DNA of 64,000 nucleotides from Hofstenia miamia (GCA_004352715.1 SCFE01000006.1:598360-662359), one strand, 5' to 3'; positions 1 to 11,710 are shown, counted from the stretch's first letter. Notes: generated by a model from the sequence alone, not told the origin. Numbers and translations: made by a program.

Positions 1-30
<30 letters not shown>
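1..30. repeat. (AT)n microsatellite
   Basis: Uninterrupted AT dinucleotides open the window. No gene is associated. Confidence 0.95.
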
Positions 31-35
<5 letters not shown>

Positions 36-462
36 TTTTAAATATAGTTTGCACAAAATCAACCAATTTTACCAGGCTAAACGAAGCGTAATTATAAACT
101 CTAATAGTAAAATCAAACTGAAGTAGTCATTTAAATGTAGTAAAATAATATTTATGAGTACTGAATAATTGGCAGAATTCTAATGTCTCAAATACGTGAA
201 AATGTGCATTCAAAGCAAACATTACTGTCTAGCCACTTAAAATAACACTTGCTAACATCAGTTTTAAGGATGCATTTTTAGCATAGCGCAATTCAGATTT
301 TGTGGGAAAACATTAAAAAGTGTCACACATCACTACACATAAAAATGATATTGACAAAGCAAAATGTATATTTCAATAAACCACAATATGCGAGATTAGA
401 TATTCAGTGGCCTCAACTTTATTGAAAATGATACTAAGGCTACACCACTACTTTCAACAGAG
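31..462. other. AT-rich non-coding stretch
   Basis: I find no convincing open frame, RNA or repeat here before the assembly gap. The apparent long frames crossing this point are made of N. Confidence 0.6.
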
Positions 463-1462
463 NNNNNNNNNNNNNNNNNNNNNNNNNNNNNNNNNNNNNN
501 NNNNNNNNNNNNNNNNNNNNNNNNNNNNNNNNNNNNNNNNNNNNNNNNNNNNNNNNNNNNNNNNNNNNNNNNNNNNNNNNNNNNNNNNNNNNNNNNNNNN
601 NNNNNNNNNNNNNNNNNNNNNNNNNNNNNNNNNNNNNNNNNNNNNNNNNNNNNNNNNNNNNNNNNNNNNNNNNNNNNNNNNNNNNNNNNNNNNNNNNNNN
701 NNNNNNNNNNNNNNNNNNNNNNNNNNNNNNNNNNNNNNNNNNNNNNNNNNNNNNNNNNNNNNNNNNNNNNNNNNNNNNNNNNNNNNNNNNNNNNNNNNNN
801 NNNNNNNNNNNNNNNNNNNNNNNNNNNNNNNNNNNNNNNNNNNNNNNNNNNNNNNNNNNNNNNNNNNNNNNNNNNNNNNNNNNNNNNNNNNNNNNNNNNN
901 NNNNNNNNNNNNNNNNNNNNNNNNNNNNNNNNNNNNNNNNNNNNNNNNNNNNNNNNNNNNNNNNNNNNNNNNNNNNNNNNNNNNNNNNNNNNNNNNNNNN
1001 NNNNNNNNNNNNNNNNNNNNNNNNNNNNNNNNNNNNNNNNNNNNNNNNNNNNNNNNNNNNNNNNNNNNNNNNNNNNNNNNNNNNNNNNNNNNNNNNNNNN
1101 NNNNNNNNNNNNNNNNNNNNNNNNNNNNNNNNNNNNNNNNNNNNNNNNNNNNNNNNNNNNNNNNNNNNNNNNNNNNNNNNNNNNNNNNNNNNNNNNNNNN
1201 NNNNNNNNNNNNNNNNNNNNNNNNNNNNNNNNNNNNNNNNNNNNNNNNNNNNNNNNNNNNNNNNNNNNNNNNNNNNNNNNNNNNNNNNNNNNNNNNNNNN
1301 NNNNNNNNNNNNNNNNNNNNNNNNNNNNNNNNNNNNNNNNNNNNNNNNNNNNNNNNNNNNNNNNNNNNNNNNNNNNNNNNNNNNNNNNNNNNNNNNNNNN
1401 NNNNNNNNNNNNNNNNNNNNNNNNNNNNNNNNNNNNNNNNNNNNNNNNNNNNNNNNNNNNNN
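463..1462. other. assembly gap, 1000 N
   Basis: Exactly 1000 N, a conventional placeholder size. Open frames reported across it are artefacts. Confidence 0.98.
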
Positions 1463-2500
1463 TTCCCTACCCCTATTCAACCATTACTAAGATTGGCTAA
1501 CACACATATCTGCTCCGTGGTTCAGTAGGTGAGGATGATTTCGAACACAGACTGTTGTCCTGTTAACTGATCCTAATCTCAATAGGAAAAATTTCCATTT
1601 TTTGTAGTAGGATGATCTTTAAAAAATTCTTACTTACTTATATAAGAAATCATAGCATAAATACCAAGCATAACCCATAAAGGCTTGAATCAAGAGCAAC
1701 TCAATTTTTAAGAAAATGTGCTCACTGAAGTTGAAAATTCTAGATTGAATTTTTCAAAAATAGATAATTCTGATTTACAATTTCAAAACGTTGATTAAAA
1801 GCAAATTTTGTTCTGCACAGATACCTTTTGTATAAACTGTGATCATTGTTTAATATCTCTAGGTTTGACATCACAATATGAGGTGTGTGACAGAAAGATA
1901 GCAATGGTGCGAAATAGGGTTAATGTTATGCCTTCAATATATAAAAAAGTGAATTCGGTAGTGGAAGCATAATGTATATTTGGTCATCAAACTGTGCTGT
2001 ACACATGCAATAGCCAATACTGTATTAATTTACTAGGCAGGACAATAATGATTTTCAAATTGGAACTTTATTATGTTTCACCAAGATTTTCATCCATTAA
2101 TGCTTGTGAGAACGTTCTTAGTGAACCTAAATAATTGCAAATTATTGGTAATTTTTCTTCTTCTAAAGTATTCAATAGATTAATTGATTTCCAATTATTG
2201 TAATAATTGCAATATCAATTAATTATTGCTTACCCCTGCAGATAGATTTGAAGCATTGCTTAATATATATGTATTATGTTATCATATCAGCACATATTTC
2301 ATGAGGAATGGAAGCATTTGTGCTCTGTTGAGGAGGGGAACGTTCCCCTAATTCCCCCCTCTGGGTGCGCCTCTGGGTCTTTCTCGTGTTAAAATGGTTT
2401 TTAACTATAAATTATTTCTGTTAAAATTCAATAATAGTACTAGTGGAATTGCTATATTTTAATTAAGAAAACTATTTGTTGCTTAAAAATATATTTGTTC
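1463..2500. other. AT-rich non-coding stretch with a short GC-rich palindrome
   Basis: No gene was recognised. Around 2336-2349 lies a short G/C-rich inverted motif (GGGGAACGTTCCCC) followed by a C-rich and T-rich tract to about 2390. It stands out from the AT-rich surroundings and may be a relic repeat end. Confidence 0.5.
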
Positions 2501-2521
2501 ATAGTATTACAATTTGTAGAA

Positions 2522-2722
2522 TTAATTACCACACTTCGACACTATTCCCACATGATTGGATTCAGTATCAACGGTGTACTTATAATATTCGCAATTATTA
2601 CTGCAGCAGTCTTCAGATTGCCAACATATTTCACCCAATTGTCTACAGCTAAATATTCCAGCAATAAGAGCGACAAATATTGCCATCACAAATAAATTTG
2701 AAGGCTTGCTACGACTTAACAT
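2522..2722 (-). CDS. small secreted cysteine-rich peptide, inhibitor-cystine-knot-like
   Basis: A complete 66-residue frame. Residues 1-25 form a signal peptide: basic start (SRSK), hydrophobic core (about 10-24) and a small residue (Ser25) before the first Cys. The rest carries six cysteines at 26, 33, 39, 40, 44 and 64, i.e. C-x6-C-x5-CC-x3-C-x19-C. The adjacent CC pair in third and fourth place is the usual inhibitor cystine knot order. Such knottins occur in arthropod and mollusc venoms but also as non-venom antimicrobial or regulatory peptides, so the role is unknown. The last loop (19 residues) is long for the fold. There is no propeptide between signal and first Cys. The frame is intronless, and the start is the first ATG, in a CACAATG context. 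A TATA-like box lies about 45-55 bp upstream. No AATAAA was found just downstream. Confidence 0.62.
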   Translation of the reverse strand: MLSRSKPSNLFVMAIFVALIAGIFSCRQLGEICWQSEDCCSNNCEYYKYTVDTESNHVGIVSKCGN

Positions 2723-2766
2723 TGTGAGTTCTTTAGAAAATTATGGCACGCAGCAACTAAGATTGT

Positions 2767-2776
2767 CTTTATTATA
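2767..2776 (-). promoter_or_regulatory. TATA-like box upstream of the cysteine-rich peptide
   Basis: On the minus strand the sequence reads TATAATAAAG about 45-55 bp before the ATG at 2722, leaving room for a very short 5' leader. In DNA this AT-rich a TATA match can arise by chance, so this is only supportive. Confidence 0.35.
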
Positions 2777-2779
2777 TCT

Positions 2780-3110
2780 CTTCCCGGTAAATTTAATTAT
2801 ATATTTTGTGGCAAAAGCTATAACTTTGAAAAACACTGTGCATTTATTCATTATAGAATACCATTTATAACTCTACATAAATTTGCATTTAAAAAATACA
2901 TGAAATGAATATACATTTTTACAAGAGAATTCAAGAAATCCACTCAAATGCACTACACTACAAATTACACAATCATTATAAAGCTAAACTAAAACTAGAT
3001 TATATATACATTGTTATAATCATTTATAATTTAATTGATTAAAGAATTTTTCCCAAGCTTTAGTTAATTTTTTTGTTCTTGATTGCTTAATTATTTTCAT
3101 TGATCTTTTG
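2780..3110. other. AT-rich non-coding stretch
   Basis: No feature recognised between the peptide gene's upstream region and the RLE-LINE relic. Confidence 0.5.
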
Positions 3111-3113
3111 TAA

Positions 3114-4510
3114 TTGGTTCAACTTGACGTTGTTGACTCGGATTTTGCAAGATCAAATAATTCTCGTTTAATTGATATTAGTTTGAAAATAGGAAAGATC
3201 AGGACAAGTAAGACAGTACAGGACAAGTGCAGGGTAGGTAAGGGCAAGACTATAGAAACTGCAAGAGAAAAGCTTAATCAGAGATTAGTTGCAGAAGCTG
3301 AGAAACTGAGAAAATATAGGGCAAGGGCAAAGCAGGCAAGAGACAATATGAAGTTTGAGACTCAAAAAGGAAGATTCTACAAAGAACTAGATGCAGGAGA
3401 AAAGGCTAGAGCAGGTGAGGACGCAGTAAGGTTCTGGAAGAATATATGGGAAAGGCAAATGACATCATATCACATAGGTGGGCAAGCAGAGATTAAGGGT
3501 TGGAATTTGGAGTAGGAAAGTGTGCAGCAGTGACAATGACTTGAGGCAAGTGAGTGGATGGGGATGGTTTGAGGACGAGCAGTGGCGATAAGATTGAGGA
3601 AGTCAAGGAGGGTTACAAGTACTTAGGAGTAACAGAGGAGAACAGATCACAAGGAAAGAATACAAGAAGAAAGTAAGGAAGGTACTACAGAAGTCAGCAT
3701 TGAATGGACAGAATAGTATAAAAGCAATTAATACATGAGCGATACCAGTATTGAGACATTCAGCAGGAATAGTTAGATGGAACAAGAATGAACTTAGGGA
3801 GCTAGACAGAGAGACAAGGAAGGTACTAGCAGCAGAAAGGGCTTTCAACTTAAATGAAGATGTTGATAGGTTGTACATGGCAAGGCATAAAGGAGGAAAA
3901 GAACTGCTAAATGTGGAGGAAACTGTAGAAGCAGAAGCACTAGGGCTAAAGGAATATGTAGAAGAGCAATCTTGAGGATATCTACAAGAGGTCACTAAGG
4001 AGTTAAGGAAGATAAGAACTGAGAGTGAAGGAAAGAAGGAGCACAAAAATGTGTGCCAGAGAAGAAAGCAACAAGTGGTTAAAGAAGTCAGGACTAAAAA
4101 GAGAAACAGAAGCACTGATAATGGCAGCACAGGAGCAAGCAATAAGAACAAACTGGGTGAAGAAGTATATAGACAAAAGAGTAGAAGTAAGTGATAAGTG
4201 TAGGCTATGTAAGAAAGAGGCGGAGACAGTAGATCATCTGATAGCAGGGTGTGAGAAGTTGGCACAGAATGAGTATAGTTCAGGTATGACAAGGTGGGAA
4301 GAATGGTACACTAGAGTTTGAGCAGGCAGCATGCAAAGGTTAAGATACTGTGGGCCTTCAACATACAGACAAGCAAGGTGATAGAAGCACGGAGACCAGA
4401 CAAATAGAAAAGATTGGGAACAGTGATAGACATAGCAGTACCAAAGGACAGGAACGTAGAAAGCAAGGAGAAAGAGAATATAGACAAGTACAGAGAGTTG
4501 GCAGAGGAAA
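3114..4510 (+). mobile_element. 5'- and 3'-truncated RLE-type non-LTR retrotransposon (R4/Dong-like)
   Basis: Several broken frames are collinear with the C-terminal part of a restriction-like-endonuclease LINE polyprotein. A lysine-rich frame lies at 3114-3515, a post-RT linker at 3751-3975 (SAGIVRWNKNELRELD), and a zinc-knuckle-like segment at 4025-4321 with CRLC, H and C spaced C-x2-C-x8-H-x4-C. The endonuclease start is at about 4383-4510 (ARRPD, then VIDIAVPKD and KYRELAEEI). Frames are interrupted by stops and short deletions, and the catalytic reverse transcriptase is missing. Homologous pieces lie at 11769-12095, 12731-13720, 44839-45238 and 58262-59060. The copy stops abruptly at about 4510 with no (TAA)n tail, so it is a dead fragment. 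Confidence 0.8.
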
Positions 4511-4526
4511 TATGTTATAATTATTT

Positions 4527-4830
4527 TCCTATTCCTAAACCTTAACCAAAAGTTTATTTCTGTAGTATTTTATAGACCTAAATCCTCACCCAAAAGCTTA
4601 TTTCTTTATTATTTTAGCTACAAATTTGCTTAAGAAAACTGCTAAATTTGGAAAATATCGAAAATAATTTTCGATAAAGCGCCTCGTGGCTCTTATCATA
4701 TAGATAGAACTTTGAGAAATTGCATCTAAAAATGGTCAGCCTCAACATGGAAATTGCAGGCTGTTTGAAAATAGCTATACATTTGCTTAAGTAAACTGCT
4801 AAATTTGGAAAAAAATCAAAAATAATTTTA
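4527..4830. repeat. short direct repeats (two types)
   Basis: Two imperfect copies of an approximately 50-bp unit (CCAAAAG..TTATTTCT core) lie at about 4527-4620. Then the motif TTTGCTTAAGaAAACTGCTAAATTTGGAAA occurs at 4625 and again at 4782, offset 157 bp, with differing sequence between. This looks like the remains of a tandem array or a degraded element. Confidence 0.6.
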
Positions 4831-5642
4831 AATTGCAATTTGAGAAAGAAGAAAACTATCAGTACGAACCTGGCCCCAACTAGGGTTAGTGCAGCTAGGG
4901 TTATAATTCGAATTAGAGTAAGAGACCCAATTAGGTTTAGACCCCGATTAGGATTTGAAGCTACGCTTACAACTATTGATTATCAATGCTAAGATTAACT
5001 TGAAAAGTTCGGACAAAAAGACGAAATTTGGCCAATTATAGACTGTCTGAAGCATAAGTTTTTAATATAAAATCGTAATTATTACATATTTTGACTTATA
5101 TAAAGTTGCTAACTATAACCAATAGTGAATGGTTTCGTGAGAAATTTGAATAAAATTATTGTAAAATTCGTAAATATAGTAACCCTAGAAAAGGTTATAA
5201 TAATATATATCATTAAAAGATGGGAAAGCTTTAGGTTTCGAATTTTAGCTACAATAAACCTAAGCGTTGATAATAGAATTGGTTAGATTATTGAAAACTC
5301 TCTCTAAAAATTAAAATAATAATATTGGTCAAAACATTTGGCATTTGCATGTATTGAATTGAATTATTTCTGTCAATTTCACTTAAAGATATTGGTTTCG
5401 ACCTTTGTAATGTATTAAGCATTATTGCGCAGTTAGATAGTGTACAAGAAATAGTTATTTCTATGAGATAAATTGGCATTGCATTAATAGCCATTGAAAA
5501 ACACTTTAAGTTCGTAAAAATCGATTGTTGCATTGTTCGCAGTTTGCTAGAAAAGTATTGATCAAATCGAAAATCGAAGAACATTTGCACATGCAGCTAT
5601 TGATTCCAAGAAATCCACTCCAATGCAATACATGTATTTTGC
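4831..5642. other. non-coding stretch
   Basis: No gene recognised. A few TAGGGTTA and TTAGG-like words occur at 4878-4965 but they do not form a telomeric array. Confidence 0.5.

Positions 5643-5702
<60 letters not shown>
5643..5702. repeat. (AAT)n microsatellite
   Basis: Twenty uninterrupted AAT units. Open frames reading through it as poly-Tyr or poly-Leu are artefacts. Confidence 0.97.
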
Positions 5703-5703
<1 letters not shown>

Positions 5704-5764
5704 TGTGTATTTTGCAACAATGCCGGTGACCAAAGGTCAAAGTGGCATGCATAGAGAATAAAAT

Positions 5765-7915
5765 AAATGCCACAAAGAACTGATTAATATCACATACAAT
5801 CCCAATAAGAATGATCATATTGACTATTTAAAATATAAGGCAAATGAAATGTCCGAAATAAGTGATCTTTACTATTCTATAAATATATTCGGTGGCTTTA
5901 ATATAAATTATTTTAATAATCTTGACCAAAATCGTTAAAAGAATTTTGTGCAAAATACGATTTTCATTGTGTAAACACTGACTGTCCTACACGACATAAC
6001 AATTTAATTGATTACTTCATAACAAATTACCGACTTAGTTTTTAAATCATTCATGTTTGAATCATTCAGTGAACATGCTCTTTGCACATATATAAGTAAC
6101 AACTGCCAAAGCCAATAAATTTAAAATAATTTATGCAAGAGATTATCTGAATTATCCAGACGAAATAATGGAAACACTTTTGTAAAACATATCGTTCAAC
6201 TATATATACACATTAAAATCTGGATCTTGCATGATTGATTATATTTCAAAAGAAATTTGTAATGCGGTTAATAAAGCGGCACCAATTAAGTACCGCAAAG
6301 CAAAATTAAAAACGCGCAAGTTTGCTATATCAAATACGGACGATAGTGACATACATGAACTAGTAAGTATTAAAAGAAAATTGTTTGATCTCGTTTAAAC
6401 AGAACCGACAACAACTAATTGGACTAATTACGAAAAATCAAAGAGGGTTATTATTAAACAATTAAGAAATAAAAAATCTGACTTAAAACAAAAAAGGTTC
6501 TTCAATAAACTAAATAATACAAACGAAAAATGGCGATATATGTATAAAATTTTGGGAAAATGTAAAGGAATTTCAACTGATATTAATGAATTAAGTATTG
6601 ATAACTACAAGAGAAACAACATGAATAATAGACTACCTAAATACAACATTTAAGAAACTTGGCAATTTCAATTTTCCCCAATATAAGAAAAAGAAAAATA
6701 TTAATAAATTTCCAGGAAAAACATACTTTTCTTTTAGACTCATAAATGCAAAATAAGTAGAAACCATAATAAAAACTTTAGACACAAATAAATCAACGGC
6801 ATCCTATAATCCTCCAATCTTTATTATTAAACGTCATTTTCATATCTTTAGTGAACATCTACTATTTGCATTTAACCAATGTATTATTAGTGAACATCTA
6901 CTATTTGCATTTGACCAATGTATTATTGATAATGAATTCCCGGATATACTTAAGAAATCTGACATAAGCCCTATATAAAAAAGCGACCCTCTAAATGCAC
7001 AAAATTATAGGCCCATTTGCATTGCCCATCCCTTTAGTAAACTATATGAAAAATTATTAAGTAATCAAATAAATGCATATTTGATATCTGAAAATATTCT
7101 TTCAAAGAAACAATTTGGTTTTCGTAATGGTTATAGCACTCAACATGCAATTTTATCAATATCAGGACAAATAAAATCTAATTTAACCCTAACCAAATGT
7201 AGTTGTGTTTCACTCTTTGATTTGAGCAAAGCTCTTAACTCAATGAATTTTGACATATTAAGGTACAAATTAATATATTATAACTTTGATAACAAATCTG
7301 TTAACTTAAAAATCAACAGCAAAGAGTTATACTTAATGGTAAAAAATCAAAATATATTATAAGGAACCATGGGGTTCCACAGGGCACAGTTCTCGGACCT
7401 ATTCTATTTGCAATCTATGTTAATGACATAACTCAACAGGCAAAAACAGTAGAATTTATCAATATGCAGATGGTACCTGTCTTATATGAACTGATATAAA
7501 TGCTTTTAATGCAACTAAAAATCTCAAATAATCAATTGAAAGTAAATATTGAAAAAACACAATTTACAATATTTTCCCCTAAGACAAATAGAAATCTCAC
7601 AAAAACATAGAACTTAAATTAAATAATGTACCAATAAAGCAAAGCGAATCTATTAACTATTTAGGAGTTGAAATTGTCAATGATTTAAATTTCGAAAAAT
7701 TCTTTATGGCTAAAATTAAAAAAATGGATTCTGGAGTTAATAATACACTACCTTCATTTGAAAATCTTGTATAAAATGCAAATACACACACACATCTTAA
7801 TATTATATATATTTGTTATATTTGTAAATAGCTTTTTGTAGTTTTGTAGTTTATAGTTTTTTGTACTAGTTACTTGCAGCAATAAATTGCTTGTGAATCT
7901 TTAAATGCTTGCAGC
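5765..7915 (+). mobile_element. decayed APE-type LINE (endonuclease plus reverse transcriptase)
   Basis: A degenerate but ordered non-LTR retrotransposon. The endonuclease core GGFNINYFNN (normally GDFN) is at about 5891, and its late motif DCPTRHNNLIDYFITN at about 5974-6030. Fingers motifs DTNKSTASYN and QNYRPICI lie at about 6780-7020, KKQFGFRNGYSTQHA at about 7105, and LFDLSKALNSMNFDIL (motif A) at about 7215. A weak PQGTVLGPILFAIYVNDI-like stretch (motif B) follows at 7378-7430. Many stops and frameshifts make it inactive. A 39-bp tandem duplication interrupts the RT. The 3' end is T-rich (TTTTGTAGTTT), like that of the LINE at 15.6 kb. Confidence 0.8.
6851..6928 (+). repeat. 39-bp tandem duplication inside a LINE
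   Basis: GTGAACATCTACTATTTGCA and the following bases occur twice in a row with one or two differences. The unit is 39 bp, so the frame is kept (13 codons: EHLLFAF-QCII repeated). Confidence 0.9.
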
Positions 7916-7919
7916 ATTA

Positions 7920-9660
7920 AAGGGCATAGAAAAGAATTTCTGGAAATGGATCCAAGGTTAGACCACAACACTATCTATGCAATAACTGAAACTTGGTTGG
8001 ATGTTTGTAGTAATCTCAATCTCTATAACCCAAGTGTATCTTTGCTAAAAGCAGAACAGATCGAGGTGGAGAACTCATATTAGTTGTACCCAAAGCTCTC
8101 CAACCAAAGGGGTTAGATGAATATGAAAAAGTCAATGACAATTTTGAATCTCTCTGGGTCAAGTTAGGTAAATACACTAGCAAATCGCCTATGTTAATAA
8201 ATGTTATTTACTACCCTAAAAAAGTATTGAGAAAAAAATTTACGAATTTTAAAATGATAGTACAACAGTAAGTGTGCCTAAACCATAGTAACTTTATCTT
8301 ATTTGGTGATTATAACGAACTACAGATAGGAGCTATGTCACCAACTTGTGCAATGTGTTTGGGTTATGCATTATAAATAGCACGACTCCAACCAGACATA
8401 GGACGTTAATTGATTTTGCAATAACAAAAGGCAAAAAGCATAACATTGTTGAAAAATTTGTTTTCTCTAGTTTCTCTGTTCACAATATCATTCTCCATGT
8501 AACAAATCAAAAGCCTTTACCACAATGCAGAAAAATGATAATTTAAAGAACATTTTAAAATTTTTCAGAACAGGCATTTCTAGACCAGCTGTATAACATC
8601 CCATATGATTTTATATACACGCTAGAAGATCTAAATCATATGCGATCTTTCCTGCTTTCTCAAATAAGAAGTTCTATTGATAAAGTAGCACCTATGAGTA
8701 GGAAATATATTCGCAATAACTCACGATTCAGATCAATTAGTACAATATTTAAAGCTAATCACGAATATAAAGTTTTAGAAGAAAAAGAAGAGGCTTTAAA
8801 CATCCTTATGCCCACCCATCATGTTCAATGCATAGTGCAAATTACAATAAAATCAAGGCTGATTTATCTAAACAAAAAACACAACTTCGTATTGACTATG
8901 CAAAAAGTTTCTATAAGAAATTGAAAAAAAAGCAAGGACACATGGAAGTTTGTGAACAATGTCCTGCTGACATAAAAGAGTTATCTATTAATGTAAATAT
9001 GATATCGGACAAAATTGCAGTTTGAATGACGTATTCATCAATTTGGGGAACTATAGTGGAGCTAAAATGGAACCAGCAATCCCATGTAAGGTCAGTTCTA
9101 CATTTTGTTTCACATATATTAATAAGAAACAAATGTTTTCTAAGCTCGACCAAAATAAGTCATGTGGTTCCCTAAACTATATCAATGTGTTTGGACATCA
9201 TCTACTTTTTTTACAATTAATGCATTCAAAAAATACGTTCCCTGATGTTTTGAAATCAGCTGATATCTCATCAATCTATAAAAAATGAGATCCGACATTG
9301 GGTGTTAACTACAGGACCATTTCAATTACAAACCCTTTGGCTAAGGTATTTGGAAAAGTTTTAAGCTACCAATTCATGATTACTTGACAAAGAATAATGT
9401 TTTATATGAAAAGCAACACGGATTTAGACATAAATTTTCTACAACTGATGCCCTTATTACTATCACAGAAAATATACGTATAAATTTGGAGGAAAACCTA
9501 AGCTCTGCCATCGCACTTCTGGATCTCAGTAAGGCATTTGATAGGATCAAACATGAAATTTTGCGTTCAAAATTGGGGGCATTTGGATTTAATCAAAATA
9601 GCCTAACATTGATCAAGAGCTTTATATCAGGAAGAAAACAAAGAGTGAAAATAGGGCCGC
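7920..9660 (+). mobile_element. decayed APE-type LINE A (endonuclease and N-terminal RT)
   Basis: A second LINE begins directly after the tail of the first. The endonuclease ETWLD motif is at about 7988, FGDYNE at about 8299, and TPTRHRTLIDFAITKGK at about 8388. RT finger motifs are at about 9150-9340 (DQNKSCG.. and VNYRTISITNPLAKVF). The well-kept block at 9384-9657 carries KQHGFRHKFSTTDAL and LLDLSKAFDRIKHEIL (motif A). The sequence stops matching this LINE at about 9660, after GRKQRVKIG. There the next LINE begins in the same reading frame. Confidence 0.82.
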
Positions 9661-11245
9661 TAATGTTCATGTTGTATGTCATCAACATGTGCCATCACAT
9701 AATTGAACGCCTTGTTTTTCGTTATGTATTCCCAAAAATTCGTCACCTAATCGCTTCTTCTCAGCATGGCAACCTTCCTGGTCGCTCTACGATTACTAAC
9801 CTGCTCACTCTGATCGAAAACTGCTACTTTCACTCTGATAGTAATGATCCTGGTTGTATTATCTTTCTTGACATCTCAAAAACGTTTGATCGCCTCCCTC
9901 ATTCCATTCTGCTTGACAAGTTACGTTTGTTTGGTTTTGATGTGGATTTCATCGAACTGTTTCAGTCTTACCTGACCAATCGCCACCAGTGTGTCAAAAT
10001 CAACTCGACTATCTCTTCTCCTGTCCCCGTTACTAGTGGTGCACCTCAAGGCTCAGTGTTTGCTGTTCTTTTCTTCCTTGTTGCCATTAACGACCTCCCT
10101 CATTCTGTTCTCAACTCGTCTTGCCTGCTGTATGTTGACGACACTGCGATTTTTGATTTTGGTTGGTCTTTTGCTTCGAACATTTTTTCTGATCTTGAGC
10201 ACTTGTCTACTTGGTCCTCTGTCAACCATCTTGATTTTAGCACTACCAAGACATGTGGTATTTCCTTTTCTGTGGCTCCCCCTTCTGATTTGCCTCTACC
10301 TGTGAACTTTGCGCCTCATCACACTCATCTTGGAGTTCAACTTGCTNNNNNNNNNNNNNNNNNNNNNNNNNNNNNNNNNNNNNNNNNNNNNNNNNNNNNN
10401 NNNNNNNNNNNNNNNNNNNNNNNNNNNNNNNNNNNNNNNNNNNNNNNNNNNNNNNNNNNNNNNNNNNNNNNNNNNNNNNNNNNNNNNNNNNNNNNNNNNN
10501 NNNNNNNNNNNNNNNNNNNNNNNNNNNNNNNNNNNNNNNNNNNNNNNNNNNNNNNNNNNNNNNNCATCACACTCATCTTGGAGTTCAACTTGCTGCAAAC
10601 TTGAATTGGACTGGACATGTGTCTTTGCGTCTCCGCAAAGCTAATTCCTCGCTATTTGCCCTTTTCCGTAATGTTCCTTTTAATACCTCGTCCGCTGTGA
10701 AGCTCTCTCTGTTCAAGTCCATTCCTCGCGCCATTCTTCTTTACGCGTCTCCTTGTTGGTGGCCTTCTCGTGCTTTGTTCCACTCCATGGAACGTTTCCA
10801 GAAACGCGCTTTCAAATGGATTTCCTCTTTGGACTATAAAGACGCTCTGCTGAAATTCTCCACTCTCCCGCTGTCACTCTACTTCCATGCCTGTGATCTC
10901 CTTTTGTTCAATCGACTACTGACTCGCAAATTGGATCTTGATCCTTTTGATTTCATTATGTTCTCTAATTCCTGCTGCACTCGCTCTGATGATGTTGTCA
11001 CCTTCTCCATTCGTCGTACAAAGAAACATCGCACCCTTCACTCGTTTTTCAATCGTGCTTGTATTGCTGCTAATTACATCTTGAGTCGCAACCCTCCAAC
11101 AGCGATTGATTTCTTTTCCCCGCCACCGAGCTTCAAGAAATCTTTGATGACTTTCCTCTTTGCTGAGCCCTTCTCCAACTTCGCCTACTCTTCCATTTGC
11201 TCCTATTTCATCTCCTGTGACTGTCCTCGCTGCCGTAAAACTTGA
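9384..11245 (+). pseudogene. chimeric reverse transcriptase frame spanning two LINEs
   Basis: The frame opens in LINE A (QHGF.., SKAFDRIKHE) and runs without a stop into LINE B at about 9660. LINE B restarts with an equivalent fingers and motif A block (SSQHGNLPGRSTITNL, LDISKTFDRLPHSIL). It then continues through motif B (SGAPQGSV), motif C (YVDDTAIF), and a thumb/C-terminal region with LLYASPCWWPS and a final CDCPRCRKT. A 218-base N-run at 10347-10564 sits inside. The 30 bases before it are repeated exactly after it, and treating the gap as a false duplication keeps the frame open to 11245. RT normally has motif A once, so the duplicated block marks a fusion rather than a working protein. 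Motif C is YVDD rather than the usual YADD. Confidence 0.72.
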
Positions 11246-11322
11246 ATTGTTTTTATTTTTGTTGTGTATGCCTTCAGCGGCTAAATAAAGTCATTGATTA
11301 TTATTATTATTATTATTATATA
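9661..11322 (+). mobile_element. APE-type LINE B, RT to 3' tail, relatively intact
   Basis: From about 9661 composition shifts to C/T-rich codons (CTCCCT, TCTTGC) unlike neighbouring LINEs, so this is probably a younger insertion. It encodes RT motifs A, B and C and ends with stop codon 11243-11245. A short 3' UTR (TGCCTTCAGCGGCTAAATAAAG) runs into (ATT)n at 11301-11322, which is its tail. Clade (Jockey/CR1/L2-like) is uncertain. Confidence 0.78.
10347..10564. other. assembly gap, 218 N, probably spurious
   Basis: The 30 bases at 10317-10346 are identical to those at 10565-10594 on the other side. The protein frame is continuous if one copy and the Ns are removed. Confidence 0.9.
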
Positions 11323-11710
11323 TACCAATATGAAGATGACACTTGTATATTCAATAAGCTAGCTTGGTAATTATGTACAAATACATCAATAAAATCACTT
11401 GTTTACTTAAATTGTTTTAAACTCTCATAAAATGCAACCTTCACACTCGGACGTGTATAGTATTAAAATTAGGTACATCCACTATATGGCATAATTCGTT
11501 TATTATTAAAACCAACAAATACGTTTTGCGGACAGTTTAAGCATATTTAAACGTACACTAAAACATAACCTTCTTAGCCATCAAGATATATTAGGGGCCT
11601 CACAAAAATTGCACGCATGGGAAGGAATAATCTAGGATTTGTACATAGTGTTTTGTAAATTAATTTTATTTTTCTAAGGACTTCTTTAGAAATAAAGAGC
11701 TTCTTAACCA
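11323..11710. other. AT-rich spacer
   Basis: No feature recognised between the LINE B tail and the SINE. Confidence 0.5.

Noticed and set aside
407-1528. Long frames on both strands
   Set aside because: Composed almost entirely of N from an assembly gap.
3603-4292. 229-residue minus-strand frame rich in Ser, Leu and Phe
   Set aside because: Antisense of the RLE-LINE coding sequence. The plus strand carries the recognisable motifs.
4870-4970. Telomere-like TAGGG words
   Set aside because: Irregular spacing and no tandem (TTAGG)n or (TTAGGG)n array.
5506-5818. Poly-Tyr and poly-Leu proteins
   Set aside because: Translation of the (AAT)n microsatellite.
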